From an uncultured Ulvibacter sp. (GTDB taxonomy: Bacteria > Bacteroidota > Bacteroidia > Flavobacteriales > Flavobacteriaceae), in contig CAJXZB010000017.1 of NCBI GenBank assembly GCA_913063405.1, forward strand, positions 1 through 64,000: 64,000 nucleotides of DNA, written 5' to 3'. The translations under genes and the position numbers were made by a program. Position 1 is the first letter of the stretch, and every line of letters starts with the position of its first letter. The notes beneath the pieces are model-generated. The model was not told where the DNA came from. It was given only the letters and a program-made list of their open reading frames with translations, and made no database searches. Below, one piece after another: positions 26,388-35,657 of the stretch.

Positions 26388-28019
26388 TTAATCTTCAACA
26401 CTAGGATCCCGTAAAACTAAATCACACTCTTTTTGTAGTGCTGGATCAATTTTTAATGAGATGCTTCCGTTAACTCCTGGTTTTAAACTTGTATTTTCTG
26501 ACAATCGAATCTGCTTCTTTGCATTTAGTTTCAAAGTGGCATTATCAGTAAATTTTTGATTCTGAATAACTACTCCTTCAGAAAGTGAGGTCAGTTTAAA
26601 ATCCCATCGAGAAAAACTTTGATTTTCAATATATGCTGTTTCTTTCTCAGAATAAAGTTGGTAAACCATTTCAACTGCTCTGCCTGTATTCAACGCTCCC
26701 GAGCCGTTCTTCCCTAGATAAGGTTTATTAAGACCAATATGATCAATGTTCTTAGATGTAAGCTTAAGAATCGTTTCAACCTCATCGACTGCAAGACAGG
26801 GATATAAAGAAAACATTAAACCAATCGAGCCTGATACCAATGGAGCAGCTGGAGAAGTTGCCTCAATATGTATATATGTCTTTGAACTATTTTTTATAAA
26901 ACGCCCAAAACTAAACAAATCCGATGAAGGCGCTAATATATCCACCTCTCTATTGAGAGTTGTAACAGATACCGGATAAATCCTAGGTTTCTTCAAGGTA
27001 TCATTGTCTTTAAAACCAATTGTTCGTCCTAAATGGTATTTAATATTCTCAGCATAATAATAGCCGTCTAGCTGTTTAATATTATCAGAAATAGATTCAT
27101 GTTTGTACATCACGGTTGAAACCGAAACGACATGATTGTAAGACGCTGGATAAAACAACTTCTTCCCTTCATCTACTTTTTTCCAATTTGAATTCCCTGC
27201 GGCTGCGACGATAATCGTCCCGTTATCAAACATCTCATCAATTACTTCTTGAGCCGTTTCATAGTATGAACTGTTCAACCAACTACAATTTATAACCCTA
27301 ACTCCAGCATTAGAAAGTTCCAACAACTGATCAAATCTTCTAAATTTCCCATAAAAGGTTGCATAAATTCCACAGTCATAACATACCCCTGGTACGCCAT
27401 AGGAATTATTCCCTTGTCCAGCTGCAATTGAAGCAACTCCAGAACCATGTCCGTTAGCAAAAGTAGATCTTCTAAAAACTTTGGTCTTTTCTTTAAAATC
27501 TATATTAGTTGTATCCACGCTACCATCTGAAATACCAATAATTGTATTTGGTGATCCTGTCGTATAGTACCAAGCCTTGGGAACTTCTAAAAAATCGAGA
27601 TAATCGAGATTTACTTGAAAACCTGTATTATCACCAATTGTACTAGTTAAGCCATAATCATTTGGTTCAAAAATCTTCTTATCTTCTTCTAAAATATGTT
27701 CTCCAAATTCAAAAATATGACTGGTTTCTTCCAACAGTTCTTCCATTAAGGATTCACTTCTAGAAATTACAAAAAAGGTCTTCTTTAAATTTTCTTTTCG
27801 GGCTTTTCTATAGGTTTTTTTGAAAGTAGTAATGCTGTGCCGGTCCAATACTTTTTTTAATACACTATCAGTTCCTGCATATACTAATTTGTCATCAATC
27901 TCATTAAATTCAACACTGAACAGTGTGTCCTTAGCCCGAAGATAAAACCATTGATCTTGTTCTTGAGCATATCCAATAAAACTAATAGCATAAACGAAAC
28001 ACAACAGAATTAACTTCAC
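26388..28019 (-). CDS. Secreted subtilisin-like (S8) serine protease
   Basis: The 543-residue protein has a signal peptide (about 1-18, SFIGYAQ). A propeptide-like region reaches about residue 130, and the S8 catalytic domain follows. The catalytic Asp lies in IGISDGSVD, His in HGSGVASIAAGQGN, the oxyanion Asn in IVAAAGNSNW and Ser in ATSPAAPLVSG. The last motif differs slightly from GTSMAAP but keeps the Ser. The C-terminal 100 residues form a beta-rich domain with no T9SS signal I can see. It is exported, possibly to the periplasm or surface. A -7 box (TAAATTTG, 28059-28066) is shared back to back with the divergent methyltransferase gene. Confidence 0.88.
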   Translation of the reverse strand: MKLILLCFVYAISFIGYAQEQDQWFYLRAKDTLFSVEFNEIDDKLVYAGTDSVLKKVLDRHSITTFKKTYRKARKENLKKTFFVISRSESLMEELLEETSHIFEFGEHILEEDKKIFEPNDYGLTSTIGDNTGFQVNLDYLDFLEVPKAWYYTTGSPNTIIGISDGSVDTTNIDFKEKTKVFRRSTFANGHGSGVASIAAGQGNNSYGVPGVCYDCGIYATFYGKFRRFDQLLELSNAGVRVINCSWLNSSYYETAQEVIDEMFDNGTIIVAAAGNSNWKKVDEGKKLFYPASYNHVVSVSTVMYKHESISDNIKQLDGYYYAENIKYHLGRTIGFKDNDTLKKPRIYPVSVTTLNREVDILAPSSDLFSFGRFIKNSSKTYIHIEATSPAAPLVSGSIGLMFSLYPCLAVDEVETILKLTSKNIDHIGLNKPYLGKNGSGALNTGRAVEMVYQLYSEKETAYIENQSFSRWDFKLTSLSEGVVIQNQKFTDNATLKLNAKKQIRLSENTSLKPGVNGSISLKIDPALQKECDLVLRDPSVED

Positions 28020-28058
28020 AATGATAGAATAATAAGGTTAATAAGAATAAGACGTAAA

Positions 28059-28074
28059 CAAATTTATACATTTG
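28059..28074. promoter_or_regulatory. Back-to-back divergent -7 boxes
   Basis: TAAATTTG on the minus strand (28059-28066) adjoins TACATTTG on the plus strand (28067-28074). Each fits TAnnTTTG, serving the S8 protease and the zinc-ribbon methyltransferase respectively. The arrangement leaves room for only one polymerase at a time. No good -33 TTG is visible for the plus-strand gene. Confidence 0.55.
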
Positions 28075-28118
28075 TCATCCAATTTTGGTGAAACATTATA
28101 ATAAATCGTTACGAATCA

Positions 28119-28850
28119 ATGTATTCAATCCTTAAGAAACTAGCCAAAAACGTTTTACCTGAGACTTATTTGTATGAACATGAGCGTTTTTTACGATCTA
28201 TTTTCGCTTTTTCCTATCGCGGAAAAAAACATCATTGTAAAATCTGTGATCATAAATTATCTAAATTTATAAATCTTAACGAAAGAGACCTTCTATGCCC
28301 TTTTTGCGGTAGTCGAGCCCGTACCCGTAGATTGTACGCTAACCTAATAAATGACTCATTATTGAGTGGGAAAATTCTCCATTTTTCGCCATCAAGAGGC
28401 CTTTATAAGGAACTTAAGAAAAACACCGATATTGAATATTTCAGTACAGATTTTGAAAACGAGTTTATTGCGGAATATCGTTTTGATATTACTCAAATTG
28501 ATTGCGAAGACAACGCCTTCGACTTAATTATCTGTTATCATATTTTAGAACATATTTTAGAGGATCAAAAAGCAATGCAAGAGCTGCATCGTGTTTTAAA
28601 GCCTAATGGTGTTTGCTTAATTCAAACTCCTTTCAAAAATGGATTTGATATCTACGAAGATGCGACTATAACATCAAAAGAGGATCGTTTAAAAGCTTTC
28701 GGACAAGAAGACCATGTTAGAATTTATTCAATCGAAGGTCTTGTTGCGCGTTTAAAGAGCAATCACTTTAGCCAAGTTACCGCAGCCAAATTTGAGACAG
28801 ATATGTATTCAGGCTTTAAAGAAGAAACCATCATAATTGTTAAAAAATAA
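28119..28850 (+). CDS. SAM-dependent methyltransferase with N-terminal zinc ribbon
   Basis: The 243-residue protein has a two-CxxC zinc ribbon (CKICDHKL and CPFCGSRARTRR, about 40-75) before a methyltransferase core. Motif I is degenerate (ILHFSPSRGLYKEL), with motif II-like YFSTDFENEF and motif IV FDLIICYHILEHI. The zinc ribbon may bind a macromolecular partner. It opens the surface-glycan region, and related enzymes occur in capsule and O-antigen loci; the target here is inferred only. It converges with the 2OG oxygenase gene. Confidence 0.82.
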   Translation: MYSILKKLAKNVLPETYLYEHERFLRSIFAFSYRGKKHHCKICDHKLSKFINLNERDLLCPFCGSRARTRRLYANLINDSLLSGKILHFSPSRGLYKELKKNTDIEYFSTDFENEFIAEYRFDITQIDCEDNAFDLIICYHILEHILEDQKAMQELHRVLKPNGVCLIQTPFKNGFDIYEDATITSKEDRLKAFGQEDHVRIYSIEGLVARLKSNHFSQVTAAKFETDMYSGFKEETIIIVKK

Positions 28851-28852
28851 CA

Positions 28853-29680
28853 TTAGTCTTTTTTTTCCTTATTATACACGTGCGGATTCTCTTTAATTCC
28901 TTTTTTAAATACTTTTCGAATATTCATTCTAATAAAAGAATCTACACCTAGAATCATATCTTTAATTCGCTGACCTGGCCGGGCTCTAAAGGACGTTACA
29001 TGAAAGCGATCGCTGGCTTTCAACGGAATATCTGAAAAATAATAATTAGAAATACAGCAGCGCTCACCGTTAAAAGTAACGGGGCTTACACTATGCCAAG
29101 ATTTTTGGTGTGTAGCCATCACCACTAGCCTATTAAAACGACTGTGTAGGGTTATTTGATCATCCTCTAGTCCATTTGGCCAAACCTCAAGGTGTCCTCC
29201 ATAGTGGTCCTCCCAATTAGGAGTTACATAGTATAACAAGTTAAGGACTCTCCATTTATCTCTGTTCTTGTCGTGAGAATTATCCAAATGAGGATTTAAA
29301 AAATTGCCCTCCGCCATTAATGAAATTCCTCCTGCGTATAAATGTTCGTCCGGTTCAAGCTGTTCAATACCACATATCTTGCCTACAAGCTTTACAATTC
29401 GATCATGTTGAAAGGCATAAATAACCTTTTCTAAGAGCGGATTGTACTGATCCATTTGAGCAGCGACATGTTTAAATTCTCTAAGGCTTTTTTTCTGGTT
29501 CATCTCCTCCTTTTTAGGAAACACCTCTCCAATCTGGTTCACTAAAGCTTCGGGTAAAATATTGTCCAAGTAAAAATACCCTATGCTGTTTTTAGAATTG
29601 TCAAATTGCAAACGCAATGTATCCTCTTGTTCTTTAAGTCTCTTATAGATTAGTTCAGAAATATCCTCGGTATTCATCAA
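28853..29680 (-). CDS. 2-oxoglutarate/Fe(II)-dependent dioxygenase
   Basis: The 275-residue protein has a double-stranded beta-helix of prolyl-4-hydroxylase type. Iron ligands are H and D in NPHLDNSHD (about 143-151), a second His in HSVSPVTF (about 197-204), then an NGERCCISNYYF strand. It hydroxylates an unknown substrate. The family occurs in polysaccharide loci, where it may modify a sugar or its lipid carrier. The first ATG is followed by a second (Met2). Confidence 0.82.
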   Translation of the reverse strand: MMNTEDISELIYKRLKEQEDTLRLQFDNSKNSIGYFYLDNILPEALVNQIGEVFPKKEEMNQKKSLREFKHVAAQMDQYNPLLEKVIYAFQHDRIVKLVGKICGIEQLEPDEHLYAGGISLMAEGNFLNPHLDNSHDKNRDKWRVLNLLYYVTPNWEDHYGGHLEVWPNGLEDDQITLHSRFNRLVVMATHQKSWHSVSPVTFNGERCCISNYYFSDIPLKASDRFHVTSFRARPGQRIKDMILGVDSFIRMNIRKVFKKGIKENPHVYNKEKKD

Positions 29681-29774
29681 AATAGATCAAGTTTGTAACA
29701 CCTAAAATTACTATTTAATATTTAATCTGAAATTTTAATTCTTTAAAAATGTATTTTTACAACAACAAAGAAAT

Positions 29775-30662
29775 ATGCTTTCAATTCTAATTCCCACATA
29801 CAATTATGACATTTTCCATTTAGTTGAAACTATTTGGAATCAATGCAGCAAAGAATCCTATCCCTTTGAAATAATTGTTGTTGATGATTGCTCTACAAAG
29901 ACTGAAATCCTTGAACAGAATAATAGAATTGGGCGATTAACGAATTGTAGTATTATTTCCAATAAGGAAAACCTTGGAAGAACTGCTTCGCGAAACTTAT
30001 TAGCATCGCTTGCCACGCACAATTGGCTCCTATTTCTGGATGCAGATGTGTTGCCCTCAAGTGATAATTTCATAAAAAACTTCAGAATTGAAGAAAGTAA
30101 CGATTGGGATGTAATTTTTGGTGGTATAAGTTATTGCAATACAGCTCCAAAAAGAGAAAACATATTGCGATGGGTTTACGGAAAGGCTAGAGAAGCTAAA
30201 TCCGTGAGTGAGCGCCTAAAGGATCCTTTTTTTATTATTTCACAGAACCTACTAATCCGAAAAGAAATATTCTCTAAAGCGAATTCGATAATAAAGAATG
30301 CATATGGACTTGACAATCTCTTTTCCAACAATTTGAAAAAGCTGAATGTTGCTATAAATCACATCAATAATCCAGTGTATCATTTGGGCCTTGAATCGGC
30401 TTCGGTGTTCATAAAAAAATCCCTTGAATCTGTGGAAACAACGGTCAATCTCGAAGCTCAAAACTTGATGGACTCTAACCTAAGACCTTTACAGAAATCA
30501 TATCTTAAACTTAAAAAATATTATTTTGTTAAACCGTTTTCAGTTTTAATGAACCTAACAGACAAACAAATACTTAATAATCTTGGCTCAAAAAGACCTT
30601 CTTTATTTTTATTCGATCTGTATAGGTTAAACTACTACATAAAACTTAAAGACGATGCCTAG
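29775..30662 (+). CDS. Glycosyltransferase family 2
   Basis: The 295-residue GT-A enzyme has nucleotide-binding SILIPTYNYD and VVDDCSTKTE near residues 3-40 and metal-binding FLDADVLPS (about 90-98). It has no membrane helix. It is likely to add a sugar in O-antigen or capsule assembly; donor and acceptor are unknown. Its end overlaps the next glycosyltransferase gene by 8 bases, so the two are translationally coupled. Confidence 0.88.
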   Translation: MLSILIPTYNYDIFHLVETIWNQCSKESYPFEIIVVDDCSTKTEILEQNNRIGRLTNCSIISNKENLGRTASRNLLASLATHNWLLFLDADVLPSSDNFIKNFRIEESNDWDVIFGGISYCNTAPKRENILRWVYGKAREAKSVSERLKDPFFIISQNLLIRKEIFSKANSIIKNAYGLDNLFSNNLKKLNVAINHINNPVYHLGLESASVFIKKSLESVETTVNLEAQNLMDSNLRPLQKSYLKLKKYYFVKPFSVLMNLTDKQILNNLGSKRPSLFLFDLYRLNYYIKLKDDA

Positions 30663-31590
30663 ATTTACTGTGGTAATACCACTATACAATAAGGTGAATT
30701 TTATTTCCAACACTTTAACTCATGCCCTTAATCAAACTTTCAAAGATTTTGAACTTATCATTGTAAACGATTGTTCCACAGATGACAGTTTGAGAATTGT
30801 GAATATGTTTGTTGATACTAGAATACAAATCATTAATCATAATATAAACAAGGGGCTTTCTGCCTCTAGAAACACGGGTATCAATAATGCAACAGCGGAT
30901 TATGTTGCTTTTTTGGATGCAGATGACTTATGGCATTCTGGTTTTTTAGAAAAAATAGATTTCCTAATTAAGGAATATCCAAACGCAAATTTGTATGCAA
31001 CGAAGTATGAGGTTTTATTAAAAAATGACTCTCGATTAGTTCATGATTTTAAATTGAAAGAGATTGAAAAACATGGTATTATTTCCAACTTCTTTTTATG
31101 TAATTTAAATCAATCCATTTTTTACCCTTCTTGTCTGTGTGTTCGTAAATCGGTATTCGAGGATATTGGTTATTATAACGAAAAGGTAAATTATAGTGAA
31201 GATATTGATTTCAATATACGCGCAAATATAAAATACAAATTAGCGTATTATAATGAAAATCTGGTTACTTATTTATTGGTTTCAGAAAATCAAATTACTC
31301 AAAATGGATTGGCTGGTAAAACCATTCCTGATTACGATTATTATGAAAACATCTACAAAGACCGAAAAGATCTTAAAAAATACCTTGATTTTCAGCGCTA
31401 TATCAAAGCAAAATTATTTAGGTTAGATAGTGATTCTGAAAGGCACAAGAAAATGGTTGCGGGTATCGATCTCAAAAACTTAAACTGGAAACAGCGCCTA
31501 CTTTTAAAGGCTCCCAAGTTTTTACTAGAATATATATCAAAGTTTAAAAAATTAACCCAAACATTGGGTTTTGATGCCTCTAGCTACTAA
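30655..31590 (+). CDS. Glycosyltransferase family 2
   Basis: The 311-residue GT-A enzyme begins PRFTVVIPLYNKVNFI. The UDP/dTDP-sugar motif is IIVNDCSTDDS, the metal motif is AFLDADDLWH (about 83-92), and a C-terminal EDIDFNIRA carries the catalytic-base region. It is coupled to the preceding gene and converges with the FdtA-type cupin gene, overlapping its 3' end by 11 bases. Confidence 0.88.
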   Translation: MPRFTVVIPLYNKVNFISNTLTHALNQTFKDFELIIVNDCSTDDSLRIVNMFVDTRIQIINHNINKGLSASRNTGINNATADYVAFLDADDLWHSGFLEKIDFLIKEYPNANLYATKYEVLLKNDSRLVHDFKLKEIEKHGIISNFFLCNLNQSIFYPSCLCVRKSVFEDIGYYNEKVNYSEDIDFNIRANIKYKLAYYNENLVTYLLVSENQITQNGLAGKTIPDYDYYENIYKDRKDLKKYLDFQRYIKAKLFRLDSDSERHKKMVAGIDLKNLNWKQRLLLKAPKFLLEYISKFKKLTQTLGFDASSY

Positions 31591-31981
31591 TTCCTATATA
31601 TCGAATAAAATCATCATAGCTACGTATATAGTCGTCCTCATCAAACTCGCCAGAAGAAATCACTAAACACACAGATCCTGAGGAAAAATTCTCAAGCTCA
31701 CGCCACACATTGGATTTAATTAATAACCCTTTAAACGGCTTGTTCAAAGAAACAGTTTGAATATCGACGCCATCTTTAAGAACCACGTCAAAACTACCTG
31801 AAATCGGAATTAAAAATTCAAGCTGTTTTTTGTGCGCATGTCCTCCTCTTGAAGCATTACTAGGGACATCGTACAAGTAGTAAACTCGCTTTATTGGGAA
31901 AGGCAATATATTCTTTTCTATTACTGAAATATTTCCTCTTACATCTTCAATCTTAGGAAGGTCTATTATTTCTATATTCAT
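31580..31981 (-). CDS. dTDP-6-deoxy-hexose 3,4-ketoisomerase, FdtA/QdtA type cupin
   Basis: The chosen start gives 133 residues (MNIEIIDLPKIEDVRGN). It is a single cupin with the FdtA-family active-site stretch RGGHAHKKQ; H48 and H50 match the catalytic His pair. FdtA and QdtA convert dTDP-4-keto-6-deoxyglucose to a 3-keto sugar on the way to Fuc3NAc or Qui3NAc. I start at 31981 because the upstream glycosyltransferase gene ends at 31984; the longer form from 32014 adds 11 residues inside that gene. FdtA versus QdtA cannot be told apart. Confidence 0.85.
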   Translation of the reverse strand: MNIEIIDLPKIEDVRGNISVIEKNILPFPIKRVYYLYDVPSNASRGGHAHKKQLEFLIPISGSFDVVLKDGVDIQTVSLNKPFKGLLIKSNVWRELENFSSGSVCLVISSGEFDEDDYIRSYDDFIRYIGISS

Positions 31982-31983
31982 AA

Positions 31984-33084
31984 TTACACCGATATTTTTA
32001 AAAAATTTAACCATTCGTTTCCAATAGAATCAATATCGTAAAGCTGCGTGCTTTTTTTAGAATTGGATTTACAGAATTTATATAGCTCATCATCATTTAT
32101 CATTCTATTAATCGCCTTGGTCATTTCATCAATATCTTGATTTTTTACCAGTAATCCATTATATTCATGAGATATTATTTCATCGGGACCAGACTCACAA
32201 TTATAAGCAACAAGCGGAGTTCCACACGCCAAACTTTCAATAAGTACATTTGGGAAGCCCTCATTTTTACTTGTTAGTGCCATAAATCGCGCGCTTTTCA
32301 TATAGGGATACGGATTCTCCTGATAGGATATAAACACAACCTCTTTAGCGAGTCCATATTCCCCGGCCAAAGCCTTCAATTCTTTTTTATGCTCACCATC
32401 ACCAATTAACAGAAGTTTCAAGCCGTTCTTCTTGGCAATTGAATTATTAAATGCCAAGATGAGATGATTAAATTGTTTGATGTTGTCTTGCATTCTACCA
32501 ATTCCCAGAATGAATTCATAGCTCACATCAATGTGTTTATTAGATTTCTTTTCTATTTCTTCTGAAATAATGGGATTATAAATAGTTTCTACATTCTTGC
32601 AGTTATAATCCTCTTCAATCTTTCTTTTCACCGCTTTAGAAACAGTTACAAAACCATATGCATTCTTATAAATTAGTCTTCCAAGTAATACATTCTTCGG
32701 AAAATAGAAATCAGTATTAAAACTACTTATATTCATTACGAATGACGTTTTGTAAATCCACTTAGCCAATGCAAACTCTTGTAAAAACTTATTCTTAACG
32801 CGAAAATCGATAATAAAATCAAAACTATGTCTAGCAAGATACTTTTTCAATTCTCTTAAGCGTAAAAATCTATTTCGAAAATTATTGGATTCATCTTTGA
32901 GCTTCCCCATATTAAACAACTCACCAGCATACTCATAGGTTACTAGATCTTGTACAATAACATGATGGATTTCAATTCCTTGGGCTTCAAAAAAAAATGA
33001 CAATCTCGCCTGGACTTTTTCAGCTCCACCCCCACTCAGCATATCACCAACTAGTGCAATCTTATATGGGGTTTGTTTTATCAT
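31984..33084 (-). CDS. Glycosyltransferase family 4
   Basis: The 366-residue GT-B enzyme has an N-terminal Rossmann half with a glycine-rich loop (GDMLSGGGAEKVQARL). The C-terminal half carries the E-x7-E donor-binding motif in KNEGFPNVLIESLACGTP. It retains the sugar anomer and probably uses a nucleotide sugar. It sits directly upstream of the FdtA-type gene (2 bases apart) on the same strand and probably belongs to the same transcript. Confidence 0.9.
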   Translation of the reverse strand: MIKQTPYKIALVGDMLSGGGAEKVQARLSFFFEAQGIEIHHVIVQDLVTYEYAGELFNMGKLKDESNNFRNRFLRLRELKKYLARHSFDFIIDFRVKNKFLQEFALAKWIYKTSFVMNISSFNTDFYFPKNVLLGRLIYKNAYGFVTVSKAVKRKIEEDYNCKNVETIYNPIISEEIEKKSNKHIDVSYEFILGIGRMQDNIKQFNHLILAFNNSIAKKNGLKLLLIGDGEHKKELKALAGEYGLAKEVVFISYQENPYPYMKSARFMALTSKNEGFPNVLIESLACGTPLVAYNCESGPDEIISHEYNGLLVKNQDIDEMTKAINRMINDDELYKFCKSNSKKSTQLYDIDSIGNEWLNFLKISV

Positions 33085-33122
33085 TTATTAATATTTAACT
33101 TCGATGCAAATATACTTACTTT

Positions 33123-34262
33123 ATGAAGATTTTATTGCTTGGGGAGTACAGCCGCCTTCATAATTCTCTAAAAGAAGGGCTTATTTCATTAGCGCATGAG
33201 GTCACACTGGTTTCGGATGGAGATGGCTTCAAGAACTTTCCAAATGATATCTCAATAAGGGCTTCCTTAACGAATACATTTCCATTGCGCTACCTTAAAC
33301 TTGCAATTTATAAAATCTTTAAAATCGATCTTAATGAGTTAGAACGAGGTCTTCGCTGCTTATTTATACTTAAAAAAATAAAAAAATTCGATGTTGTTCA
33401 GTTCATCAATGAGAAGCCGATTAAAACGATCCCATCTTTAGAGCGCTATCTTCTTAAGAAAATATTTAGCCAAAATTCGAAAGTATTCTTATTGTCTTGC
33501 GGTGTGGATACAATTAGTGTAAAATATATGATGGACAAGAAATTGCGGTATTCGCTTATGGATACGTACTTTCTAGAGCCTACCCTAAAAAAGGAGTTTA
33601 GTTATGTATTGGAGTATACAGAAAATCATATGCGGAAAACTCACGAATTAGTTTTCAGTAATATAAAAGGGGTTATTGCATCAGATTTTGACTATGTATT
33701 GCCACTAAAAAATCACAAGAAATATCTAGGTTTAATTCCTAACCCCGTTAATCCAAATGAGTTTTTATTTCAGCAACCATCTATCGATCAGAAAATTATT
33801 ATTTTTTTAGGAATTAACAGAGGCACTTACCATCCTAAAGGAATTCCCTTCTTCGAAAAGGCATTGAAAATTATTCAAGACAAGTATCTGGATAAGGTCG
33901 AAGTAATTATTGTAGAGAATATACCCTATAAAGAATATATCTCTCTTTATAACGATGCTCATATTATTTTGGACCAAGTATATTCATATGACCAAGGCTA
34001 TAACGCTTTAGAAGCTATGGCTAAAGGAAAGGTGGTTTTTACAGGAGCCGAAAAAGAATTCTTAATTCATTATACATTAAAGGTAGATGAAGTTTGCATT
34101 AATGCCCTTCCCAATGCCGAATATTTAGCAAAAAAAATAGGTGAACTAATCGAACATCCTCATAGAATCAATGAAATTGGAAAAGGAGCACGTGCCTTCA
34201 TTGAACGTGAGCATGATTTTCAAAAAGTCGCAAAAAAGTATTTAGAGACTTACAACCTTTAA
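33123..34262 (+). CDS. GT-B glycosyltransferase
   Basis: The 379-residue protein has an N-terminal KILLLGEYSRLHNSL strand-loop. The C-terminal half (GINRGTYHPKGIPFF and DQGYNALEAMAKGKVV) resembles a GT4-type donor domain, though its EGFP-like motif is changed to YDQGYNALEAMAKGK. It is distantly related to GT4, and the family is not sharply recognised. It is divergent from the preceding GT4 gene, whose start is 38 bases away. Confidence 0.75.
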   Translation: MKILLLGEYSRLHNSLKEGLISLAHEVTLVSDGDGFKNFPNDISIRASLTNTFPLRYLKLAIYKIFKIDLNELERGLRCLFILKKIKKFDVVQFINEKPIKTIPSLERYLLKKIFSQNSKVFLLSCGVDTISVKYMMDKKLRYSLMDTYFLEPTLKKEFSYVLEYTENHMRKTHELVFSNIKGVIASDFDYVLPLKNHKKYLGLIPNPVNPNEFLFQQPSIDQKIIIFLGINRGTYHPKGIPFFEKALKIIQDKYLDKVEVIIVENIPYKEYISLYNDAHIILDQVYSYDQGYNALEAMAKGKVVFTGAEKEFLIHYTLKVDEVCINALPNAEYLAKKIGELIEHPHRINEIGKGARAFIEREHDFQKVAKKYLETYNL

Positions 34263-34337
34263 TTCGTCTAAAAATAAGCCCAAATTTTTAGCAACCTTTA
34301 TTTAATAAAAGCATCATAAATATAAACTTTGAAAGCT

Positions 34338-34345
34338 TACTTTTG
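34338..34345 (+). promoter_or_regulatory. -7 box of the hexapeptide acetyltransferase gene
   Basis: TACTTTTG matches TAnnTTTG exactly and sits 40 bases before the start of the next gene. The 120-base gap before it separates that gene from the preceding glycosyltransferase. Confidence 0.5.
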
Positions 34346-34385
34346 CTTTAAGGTTCAAATGCACTACACTTAACTAAACTACCTT

Positions 34386-34874
34386 ATGGAAAGAAATATC
34401 ATTTCGGAAAAGGCGACTATTGGAAAAAATGTCAAGATCGGAGCCTTTTGCATTATTGAAGATGATGTGGTAATTGGTGATAACACTGTGATAAAAAGCT
34501 ATGTAGAATTGCGTGAAGGCACTATTATAGGTAAAAACTGCTATATAGACTCAAGGGTCTCTTCATCAGGAAATTGCTCTATTGGAAACAATGTTACCGT
34601 TCGTTACGATAGTATTATTGCACGTGGAGTGAAGATTGGCGATGGTACTTATATCTGTCCAAAAATGATGTCTAACAATCTAAATACTGAGCACGAACAA
34701 ATTGGAGGTGCAGATATCGGGGCTAATGTTTTTGTCGGAACTGGTTGTGTTTTACAACATGGAATTACAATTGGAGAAAATAGTGTCCTTGGTTCGATGT
34801 CCTTTATAAACAAAAATGTGCCAGCCAATGAAATTTGGTTCGGAAATCCTGCTAAATTTCAGAAGAAAGTATAA
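34386..34874 (+). CDS. Left-handed beta-helix (hexapeptide) acyltransferase, QdtC/FdtC-like candidate
   Basis: The 162-residue protein consists of about nine hexapeptide turns (IGKNVKIGAFCIIEDDVVIG and similar) ending NEIWFGNPAK, the trimeric fold of acetyltransferases such as QdtC and WbpD. With the FdtA and FdtB-type genes nearby it could N-acetylate the 3-amino sugar; that is inference from context. It has its own promoter and converges with the next hexapeptide gene. Confidence 0.78.
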   Translation: MERNIISEKATIGKNVKIGAFCIIEDDVVIGDNTVIKSYVELREGTIIGKNCYIDSRVSSSGNCSIGNNVTVRYDSIIARGVKIGDGTYICPKMMSNNLNTEHEQIGGADIGANVFVGTGCVLQHGITIGENSVLGSMSFINKNVPANEIWFGNPAKFQKKV

Positions 34875-34894
34875 AAACCACTCAAATTGGTTTT
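34874..34894. terminator. Weak bidirectional hairpin between convergent acyltransferase genes
   Basis: AAAACCA and TGGTTTT form a 7-bp stem 2 to 20 bases past the 34386 gene. The T-rich sequence after it is short in both directions. Confidence 0.4.
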
Positions 34895-34904
34895 GATTTT
34901 CACT

Positions 34905-35657
34905 TTACCATTTAATAATCTTAAAGCGCAATAGATCCTCTTTCTCACCTTCCCAATCACGAGCATAATTATCTTTAATTAACTTGGCCGGAATTCCCCC
35001 AAGTAAAATATAATTACCCAGAGAAGTATAATCCTTATTACATAAAGAATTTGATGCGACCACACAATGATCAGGAGTTTTGGTATTTGGCATTATGGAA
35101 ATTCTGTTCGAAAATGAGTTGTAATTCCCTATAGAAATAGGACCACTCATAGGATAATATTCACCGGTTGATGTATCCATCATAGGATGAGAATTTGTAT
35201 CTATAATTTGGGATTCATACCCAATACCCGCCCAATCACCTAAAACCACCTTGTCTGTACAAATTAATTTTACACTAGAACCCAAGCATGCCATATATCC
35301 AAACTCACAATAAGCCCCTTTATCAACATGCAATAGAACGTCCTTTCCAAAGTGTGCGTTATTCTTAAAAACTAGCTTTCCGTTTATTGAGATCTCAGCA
35401 ATACCTTGGGCTTTAGACATTCTTTCAAAACGCTGCCCAAAGCCTATCATCCCACGTTTAATAGGCCCTTCTATGACAACTTCACCAGAAATTGAAGTGA
35501 ACTTAACTTTTCCATAGAAAATAATAGGTAATTTTTTTGCAACAGAATAAGGGAATTTCTTAAAATTAAATCGAATCGTTTTTATCCAATTCACAGAGAT
35601 AAGAAGTTTCCACCTCTTCTTTAAGTTTCTATATGCTGTCTTCAACAGTTTTATCAT
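34905..35657 (-). CDS. Hexapeptide-repeat acyltransferase
   Basis: The 250-residue protein has a basic N-terminal 60 residues and then a left-handed beta-helix (turns such as EVVIEGPIKRGMIGFGQ and VVLGDWAGIGYESQII). A loop DTNSHPMMDT and a terminal YILLGGIPAKLI follow, as in serine/maltose O-acetyltransferase relatives. It probably acylates a polysaccharide unit. Its start overlaps the stop of the upstream flippase gene by 4 bases, giving translational coupling. Confidence 0.8.
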   Translation of the reverse strand: MIKLLKTAYRNLKKRWKLLISVNWIKTIRFNFKKFPYSVAKKLPIIFYGKVKFTSISGEVVIEGPIKRGMIGFGQRFERMSKAQGIAEISINGKLVFKNNAHFGKDVLLHVDKGAYCEFGYMACLGSSVKLICTDKVVLGDWAGIGYESQIIDTNSHPMMDTSTGEYYPMSGPISIGNYNSFSNRISIMPNTKTPDHCVVASNSLCNKDYTSLGNYILLGGIPAKLIKDNYARDWEGEKEDLLRFKIIKW